A DNA stretch of 10,955 nt from Clostridiales bacterium (GTDB taxonomy: Bacteria > Bacillota > Clostridia > Oscillospirales > Oscillospiraceae), in contig DQDL01000003.1 in the NCBI GenBank assembly GCA_003533405.1, forward strand, positions 1 through 10,955, given 5' to 3'. The position numbers were made by a program, and so were the translations under genes. A model generated the notes under the pieces. It searched no databases, was not told the DNA's origin, and saw only the letters and a program-made list of their open reading frames with translations. This document shows, one piece after another, positions 6,701-10,955 of this stretch. How positions within the stretch are numbered: position 1 is the first letter of the stretch; every line of letters starts with the position of its first letter.

Positions 6701-8788
6701 TCAGTCAACGCCTCTGTAATACAAACCTCTTGTGAGGTCGTTCGGTCTGTAATCGCCCTCGCCCTTGAAGCTCCTTGCGACCTCAACGCACTCCTTTGCG
6801 CCCTCGGTCGTGAACATCAGGCGGATGCCCCAAAGCCCCGCACCGTAGATATCGTCACGCTTATCGGCGAGGTAGAGCTTCTTGGAATTATAAATGACAT
6901 TGCGGTGCTCAAACTCACGCACCACGGGGAACACCGAGCCCATGCGGTCGGACAGCTGCGAGGGGTTCTGGCAGGTGCACCTGCCCTCGCTGCGGCTGAT
7001 TATGCACTGGTCGGATACCATGAGCGGCAGTCTGCCGTAGACGATGAGCTCCGTATCGATGCTCTTTGCCATGTCACGCACCTGCGCCATGCGCAGCTCG
7101 AACGATGCCGTGGCGGACACGAAATCCATCTGCCGCACCATGTCCATGGTGTAGGAATTAAACACATTCATGCCGAAGTCGGCTCTGATCTTCATGTGCG
7201 CCTTGCGGGCAAGCTTCACATGGCCGATGTTGCCGACGAGCGCCTGCTCGACGCCCTGCTCTTTGAGGTCTCGCAGCATATTGAACACCGTCATCACCTG
7301 ATCGTCGGTTATGACCCTCGGCAGCACGGCGACAACGGTCGTGCCGTTCTCGATAAACGGTGCCACCGGCTCCATGCTTTCGTGCAGCACCTCAACTGGG
7401 ACATACAAAAGCTCTGGCTTGAGATCACTAAGCTCCGGCGAGAGCTGCGCTGCCGTGCGCACCTGATAGATGGTCACGGGATCTTCTATCGGCGAAATGC
7501 CCTTGGGCTTTTCCGGCATGGGGAGCGAACGGCGCTCGGGCGGCACGGCACGAGCCTCGGAAAGGCTCTGCAGGAGCTTTCTTCTAAGCTCGTTCACCGT
7601 TGCAAGCGGCAAAAACGCCCCCTGCTCTATTCTGCTCATTGCGTCGACGCAGATATACGGCGTTCCGCCGGTTTTGTAAAACTGCTTGTTTGCCGTGTCG
7701 GCGCTCGTTGTCTGGCTGATGCCCTTTTCGGCGGCCTTTGCCGTGGCATAGACCTTGTGGCCGTTGTTATCCTCGGCAATGGCCTGCACGGGCTTGCCTA
7801 TCTTTGCGTCCATGACAAATTTCACGGGCACACGGCGCTCCTCACGGTCGATATACTCCTTGCGCACACCGGCAAACAGCTTCTCGGCGACCCTGTCGTT
7901 ATCGGTCTTTACGCCGAACATATCCTTTTTATTGCCGTCAAAATAGCCCTGCGTGAAGCCGTCACGGGAAAATGCATCGGTGAGCATGGTAAGCTCGTCC
8001 GGCGTCGGCTCACGAACTTCCTTTATTATCTTCGAGTAAATGCCCGTCACGAGGCCCGAATACTCCGGACGCTTCATGCGGCCTTCTATCTTCACGCAGG
8101 CGACACCTGCGTCCTCAATTTCCTTAAGTCTCTCGACAAGGCAGTTGTCCTTGAGCGAAAGCGGGTGGCTGTCGGCCATTCTGCCGGGCATGGTATACTC
8201 CATGCGGCAGGGCTGGGCGCACATGCCGCGGTTGCCGCTGCGGCGGCCGATGAGCGAGGACATATAGCACTGTCCAGAGTGGCAGAAGCACAGCGCACCG
8301 TGGACGAATATCTCCGTTTCTATCGGCGAGTGCTTCGTGATAAATTTTATCTGCTCGAGTGACAGTTCACGGGCGAGCACCGCACGGGTAAGCCCCATCT
8401 CGGCTGCGGCCTCGACGCCTGCAAGATTGTGTATGCTCATCTGTGTGCTGGCGTGCAGCGGAATATCGGGAACGGCACTTCTTAGCACCGACAGCAGTCC
8501 CAGATCCTGCACGAGTATCGCCGATGCTCCGAGATCGGAGACACGGCGGGCCAGCTCCGCTGCGTTTTCCATCTCCCTGTCGCCGACAAGGGTGTTCATC
8601 GTGACATAGACCTTGCAGTCACGCACACGGCAGTATCTGACCGCCTTTTCGAACTCCTCCTCGTCAAAATTCTTCGCACCGCGACGGGCGTTGAAGATGC
8701 CAAGCCCCATATATACGGCATCTGCGCCGTTTTGTACCGCTGCGATCACCGCTTCCGGCGATCCGGCGGGGGAAAGCAATTCGAGCAT
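6701..8788 (-). CDS. Long-form U32 family protein, probable RNA hydroxylation (RlhA/TrhP-like)
   Basis: Named for peptidase family U32, but characterised bacterial members (E. coli RlhA and TrhP) take part in hydroxylation of 23S rRNA or tRNA. 695 residues, close to long RlhA-type proteins. The N-terminal half begins LELLSPAGSPEAVIAAVQNGADAVY in standard fashion and carries the U32 signature EIFVHGALCFCHSGQCYMS (about 159-177) followed by RGMCAQPCR (187-195), giving cysteines 167, 169, 174, 190 and 194 as candidate Fe-S ligands. A middle region (about 300-420, DUF3656-like by position) leads to a second barrel-like half with YGRLPLMVSDQC and further cysteines at about 595, 604 and 606. Start: ATG 8794 is only one base from GAGG, whereas ATG 8788 (MLELLSPAG) has seven, so 8788 is chosen. 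First gene of the leftward operon; maf follows after one base. Whether its substrate is rRNA or tRNA cannot be read from the sequence. Confidence 0.9.
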   Translation of the reverse strand: MLELLSPAGSPEAVIAAVQNGADAVYMGLGIFNARRGAKNFDEEEFEKAVRYCRVRDCKVYVTMNTLVGDREMENAAELARRVSDLGASAILVQDLGLLSVLRSAVPDIPLHASTQMSIHNLAGVEAAAEMGLTRAVLARELSLEQIKFITKHSPIETEIFVHGALCFCHSGQCYMSSLIGRRSGNRGMCAQPCRMEYTMPGRMADSHPLSLKDNCLVERLKEIEDAGVACVKIEGRMKRPEYSGLVTGIYSKIIKEVREPTPDELTMLTDAFSRDGFTQGYFDGNKKDMFGVKTDNDRVAEKLFAGVRKEYIDREERRVPVKFVMDAKIGKPVQAIAEDNNGHKVYATAKAAEKGISQTTSADTANKQFYKTGGTPYICVDAMSRIEQGAFLPLATVNELRRKLLQSLSEARAVPPERRSLPMPEKPKGISPIEDPVTIYQVRTAAQLSPELSDLKPELLYVPVEVLHESMEPVAPFIENGTTVVAVLPRVITDDQVMTVFNMLRDLKEQGVEQALVGNIGHVKLARKAHMKIRADFGMNVFNSYTMDMVRQMDFVSATASFELRMAQVRDMAKSIDTELIVYGRLPLMVSDQCIISRSEGRCTCQNPSQLSDRMGSVFPVVREFEHRNVIYNSKKLYLADKRDDIYGAGLWGIRLMFTTEGAKECVEVARSFKGEGDYRPNDLTRGLYYRGVD

Positions 8789-8818
8789 ACTCATACCTCT
8801 ACCATTTTAGATTAAAGT

Positions 8819-8848
8819 ATTATACCACAGACATGGCTATTGCTACAA
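8819..8848 (-). promoter_or_regulatory. Extended -10 promoter for U32-maf-mreCD-PBP2 operon
   Basis: On the minus strand a perfect TATAAT (8824-8819) is preceded by TGG, the extended -10 form. The best -35 is weak (TTGTAG, 8848-8843, 18-base spacer, 3/6 match), as is usual with an extended -10. Transcription would begin near 8812 and give a short leader with GAGG before ATG 8788. The -35 overlaps that of the divergent rightward promoter. Confidence 0.75.
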
Positions 8849-8868
8849 GTCAAATTTGATGTTATAAT
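8840..8868 (+). promoter_or_regulatory. Sigma-A promoter for DnaD/helicase-loader operon
   Basis: TTGCTA (8840-8845, 4/6) and a perfect TATAAT (8863-8868) with a 17-base spacer on the plus strand. Transcription would start near 8875, about 43 bases before the chosen ATG of the DnaD-domain gene, which rules out longer readings of that gene starting at or before 8867. Its -35 region coincides with that of the leftward promoter. Confidence 0.8.
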
Positions 8869-8917
8869 GTGTGGTGCATGTAAACTTTGCATGAATTGTT
8901 GTCTCGGGAGTCGGACT

Positions 8918-9838
8918 ATGCAGGAAAAAGGGCAAAACTCAATAAGCACCACGGCTGCGGACAAGCTCATCGCCGCACACGACGGCAATGTTGCGCTTGT
9001 GTATATTTGGCTGTGCCGCTGCGGTGCGTTCAACGCCGAGCGAGCCGCCCGTGAGCTGTGTCTGACGCTTGCCGAGGTAAACAGCGCTTACGAAAAGCTT
9101 TGCAGGATGGAGCTTTTTGCCGAGAAGCCGGTCGAAAAATCTATTCCCTTGCCCGCCGAGGAGCTTCCGCAGTACACAACAGAGGATATCGTCCGGCGCA
9201 CGGACGCAGACCCGGGCTTCAAGGCGGTGCTGAATGAGGCGCAGTGCAAGTTAGGTCGGGTGCTTTCGACCTCGGATATAAAGACGCTTTTCGGCATTTA
9301 CGATTTTCTCGCTCTCCCGCCGGATGTCATTTTCATGCTGCTGACCTATTGTATTGACACCTTTGCGGCAAAATACGGCAGCGGCAGACTGCCCTCGATG
9401 CGCAGCATCGAAAAGGAAGCGTATTCGTGGGCGAACAAGGAGATACTCACGCTCGAGCAGGCCGAGGAGTATATAAAAAATGCCGCCGAAAGGCGCACAA
9501 AGCAGGGCGAGGTGAAAACCGCCCTCGGCATCACGGGCAGGCAGCTTACCCCGACGGAGACGAGGTATATAAATTCGTGGCTGGACATGGGCTTTGACTG
9601 CGAGACGCTCATGGAGGCCTACGACCGTACGGTCACGAACACCGGCTCCCTAAAGTGGGGCTACATGAACAAGATAGTCACCAGCTGGCATGAAAAGGGT
9701 CTGCACACCGTGGACGAGGTCGCAAAGCACGACAAGCGCCCGGCTTCGGTCAAGCCCGCAAACGAGCATAAAAGTCAGGTGTCAAGCGACGAGCTTGAGC
9801 GGCTGCGCTCAATATATAAGAAGGTTAAAAACGGTTAA
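8918..9838 (+). CDS. dnaD: DnaD-domain primosome protein
   Basis: Predicted to act with the downstream helicase loader in placing replicative helicase at origins or restart sites. 306 residues. An N-terminal winged-helix-like part (about 11-70: AADKLIAAHDGNVALVYIWL, then TLAEVNSAYEKLCRMELF) is followed by two DnaB_2/DnaD C-terminal-type domains: about 89-184 (CKLGRVLSTSDIKTLFGIYD, LPPDVIFMLLTYC) and about 197-262 (GRQLTPTETRYINSWLDMG, ending YMNKIVTSW, the YxxxIxxxW DNA-binding signature). A basic, polar tail closes it. The ATG at 8918 has GGGAG seven bases upstream. In-frame codons upstream (ATG 8867, ATG 8891) would add a Cys-rich stretch, but 8867 lies inside the -10 box. Two DnaD-type repeats plus a winged helix resemble both DnaB and DnaD of Bacillus, so the symbol is tentative. 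The next gene starts five bases after the stop. Confidence 0.88.
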   Translation: MQEKGQNSISTTAADKLIAAHDGNVALVYIWLCRCGAFNAERAARELCLTLAEVNSAYEKLCRMELFAEKPVEKSIPLPAEELPQYTTEDIVRRTDADPGFKAVLNEAQCKLGRVLSTSDIKTLFGIYDFLALPPDVIFMLLTYCIDTFAAKYGSGRLPSMRSIEKEAYSWANKEILTLEQAEEYIKNAAERRTKQGEVKTALGITGRQLTPTETRYINSWLDMGFDCETLMEAYDRTVTNTGSLKWGYMNKIVTSWHEKGLHTVDEVAKHDKRPASVKPANEHKSQVSSDELERLRSIYKKVKNG

Positions 9839-9843
9839 AAGCT

Positions 9844-10815
9844 ATGGCATTGGACGGAAAGCTGCTGGCAAGGGCCAGAGAACAACTTGAACATATCCAC
9901 GCAGACAATGTTGCCGAGCATTTTCTGCGGCAGGAGAAAATATACTCCCGTATACCGGAAGTTGAGCGCATCGACACCCGCCTGCGCACGCAGATGACGG
10001 AGCTTGTCGGGCTTACGATAAGAGGCGGCGCCGAGCTTAACGGTGCGATCAAGAAGCTAGAGGACGAATCGCTCGAGCTTCAGGCGAAGAAAGCGGAGCT
10101 TTTAGTCGGGCACGGCTACGCAATGGATTATCTTGACGATATCTATGCCTGCCCGAAGTGCCGTGACACGGGATATGTAAACGGCAAAATGTGCTCGTGC
10201 CTCAAGGCGCTTTACAACGCCGAGGTCACCCGTGAGCTGGGCACACTGCTCAAAAACAGTGACGAGTGCTTTGAAAAATTCGACCTTTCGCTCTACGGCA
10301 GCGCCCGTGAGAGCATGGAGATAGTGTTCGACACCTGTCGTGAGTACGCCCAGAGCTTTTCCGACCGCTCGATGAATCTATTGTTCCAAGGCGGCACGGG
10401 ATTGGGCAAGACCTTTCTTTCGGCCTGCATCGCACGGGTCGTCGCCGAAAACGGTCACTCGGTGTGCTACGACACGGCATCGAGCGCACTCGAAGCGTTC
10501 GAGACCAAGAAGTTTTCCCGTGATATCCAGACTGCCGAAAACGCCGCCGTCAAGGTCGAGCGTATGCTCGACTGCGAGCTTATGATACTCGACGATCTCG
10601 GCACGGAGATGCCCACGCCCATGGCGGTCTCGGCGCTGTACACGCTTATAAACACAAGGCTCGTCAACGGACGCAAAACCGTTATCAGCACGAATCTCAC
10701 CGATGCCGAGCTTTTGAAACGGTATAATGCGCAGATATGCTCCCGACTTGAAGGCGAGTTCACGAAGCTCCCCTTCTTCGGCAGCGATATCCGCCTACTT
10801 AAAAAGGAGATATGA
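9844..10815 (+). CDS. dnaI: DnaI/DnaC-like AAA+ helicase loader ATPase
   Basis: AAA+ ATPase that delivers replicative helicase to DNA. 323 residues. The N-terminal part is helical and charged (1-95) and leads into a zinc-binding module CPKC...CSC (Cys 103, 106, 117, 119), as in Bacillus DnaI. The ATPase core has Walker A GGTGLGKT (183-190), Walker B LMILDD (246-251) followed by LGTE, sensor 1 STN (282-284) and a putative arginine finger SRL with Arg301. The ending GEFTKLPFFGSDIRLLKK is typical of family members near DnaD genes. There is no good Shine-Dalgarno close to the ATG (AAGAAGG is about 18 bases away), so translation probably depends on coupling to the DnaD-domain gene, whose stop is five bases upstream. 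The E. coli-style name DnaC is also used for this family; IstB-type transposition helpers are similar, but the zinc module and neighbour favour a replication role. Confidence 0.92.
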   Translation: MALDGKLLARAREQLEHIHADNVAEHFLRQEKIYSRIPEVERIDTRLRTQMTELVGLTIRGGAELNGAIKKLEDESLELQAKKAELLVGHGYAMDYLDDIYACPKCRDTGYVNGKMCSCLKALYNAEVTRELGTLLKNSDECFEKFDLSLYGSARESMEIVFDTCREYAQSFSDRSMNLLFQGGTGLGKTFLSACIARVVAENGHSVCYDTASSALEAFETKKFSRDIQTAENAAVKVERMLDCELMILDDLGTEMPTPMAVSALYTLINTRLVNGRKTVISTNLTDAELLKRYNAQICSRLEGEFTKLPFFGSDIRLLKKEI

Positions 10816-10817
10816 CC

Positions 10818-10955
10818 ATGCAGCACGAAATTTTAAGCGAAATTCCCCTGCTCGACAAAAACGGCGATCTCACCGAGGCTGGCTTTGCGAAAAAGCTCCT
10901 GCCTGTCTACCGTCGTGCCGATATCAAGGCAAGCCCCATGCGCATCAAGGAATGG
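10818..10955 (+). CDS. DUF2804 family protein, N-terminal 46 residues (runs off right edge)
   Basis: The visible start reads MQHEILSEIPLLDKNGDLTE, then EAGFAKKLLPVYRRADIKAS and RIKEW. The pattern LLDxxGxLxExGxAxxxLPVYRRxxIKxxxxRIKEW matches the N-terminus of DUF2804 proteins as I know them; the family has no established function. Two in-frame ATGs occur: 10812 is two bases from the AAAGGAG site and overlaps the helicase-loader stop, while 10818 has the normal eight-base spacing and is preferred. It is the third gene of the rightward unit, with no room for a separate promoter. The rest of the protein (the family is about 330 residues) is outside the window. Confidence 0.75.
   Translation, partial: MQHEILSEIPLLDKNGDLTEAGFAKKLLPVYRRADIKASPMRIKEW

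Noticed and set aside
6419..8362. Very long open frame (647 codons) on the plus strand
   Set aside because: It lies antisense to the U32 and maf genes, which have clear family motifs, and its translation is His/Ala/Leu-rich with no recognisable domain. It is a by-product of codon bias.
8791..8805. Tiny leader ORF MVEV before the U32 gene, and an ATG-TAA start-stop at 8878-8883
   Set aside because: Both are within chance expectation; neither has a convincing ribosome binding site of its own.

Overview
The window (about 55% GC by eye) looks like chromosomal core DNA from a low-abundance-type gut Firmicute of the class Clostridia, probably near the Oscillospiraceae/Ruminococcaceae. The main evidence is the pairing of a DnaD/DnaB-domain primosome protein with a DnaI-type helicase loader, which is a Firmicute arrangement, together with an MreC-MreD-PBP2 elongasome cluster, strong AGGAGG-like ribosome binding sites and the standard genetic code. 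This placement is inferred from protein content and was not tested phylogenetically. I see no mobile element, CRISPR array, tRNA, rRNA or obvious recent transfer.

Layout. Two transcription units diverge from a compact promoter region at about 8819-8868. Leftward (minus strand) runs U32-family Fe-S protein (8788-6701), maf (6699-6127), mreC (6130-5282), mreD (5281-4784) and PBP2 (4768-2591). These are packed with gaps of -4 to +15 bases and read as one operon joining an RNA-modification protein, a nucleotide pyrophosphatase and the cell-elongation machinery. A clear sigma-A promoter at 2545-2573 then starts a second leftward unit: a methylglyoxal-synthase-family gene (2514-2110), a 13-bp hairpin (2091-2060), hisS (2033-675) and aspS (672 to beyond the left edge). 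Rightward (plus strand) run a DnaD-domain protein (8918-9838), a DnaI/DnaC-like helicase loader (9844-10815) and the start of a DUF2804 gene (10818 to beyond the right edge).

How the parts work together. MreC, MreD and PBP2 are the membrane scaffold and transpeptidase of lateral-wall synthesis. mreB and rodA, their usual partners, are not in the window. HisRS and AspRS form the tRNA-charging pair that Firmicutes often carry together. The DnaD and DnaI proteins would load replicative helicase.

Most notable points. The MgsA-family protein has Ala where the catalytic Asp (E. coli Asp71) should be and also lacks the equivalent of His98, so it may not be a methylglyoxal synthase. It has its own promoter and leads the tRNA-synthetase operon, with a strong hairpin between it and hisS. 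HisRS belongs to the eukaryote/archaea-like branch rather than the E. coli-like one. The divergent promoters share their -35 region. I did not find a clearly new multi-gene system; the MgsA/hairpin/hisS-aspS unit is the best candidate for undescribed biology.
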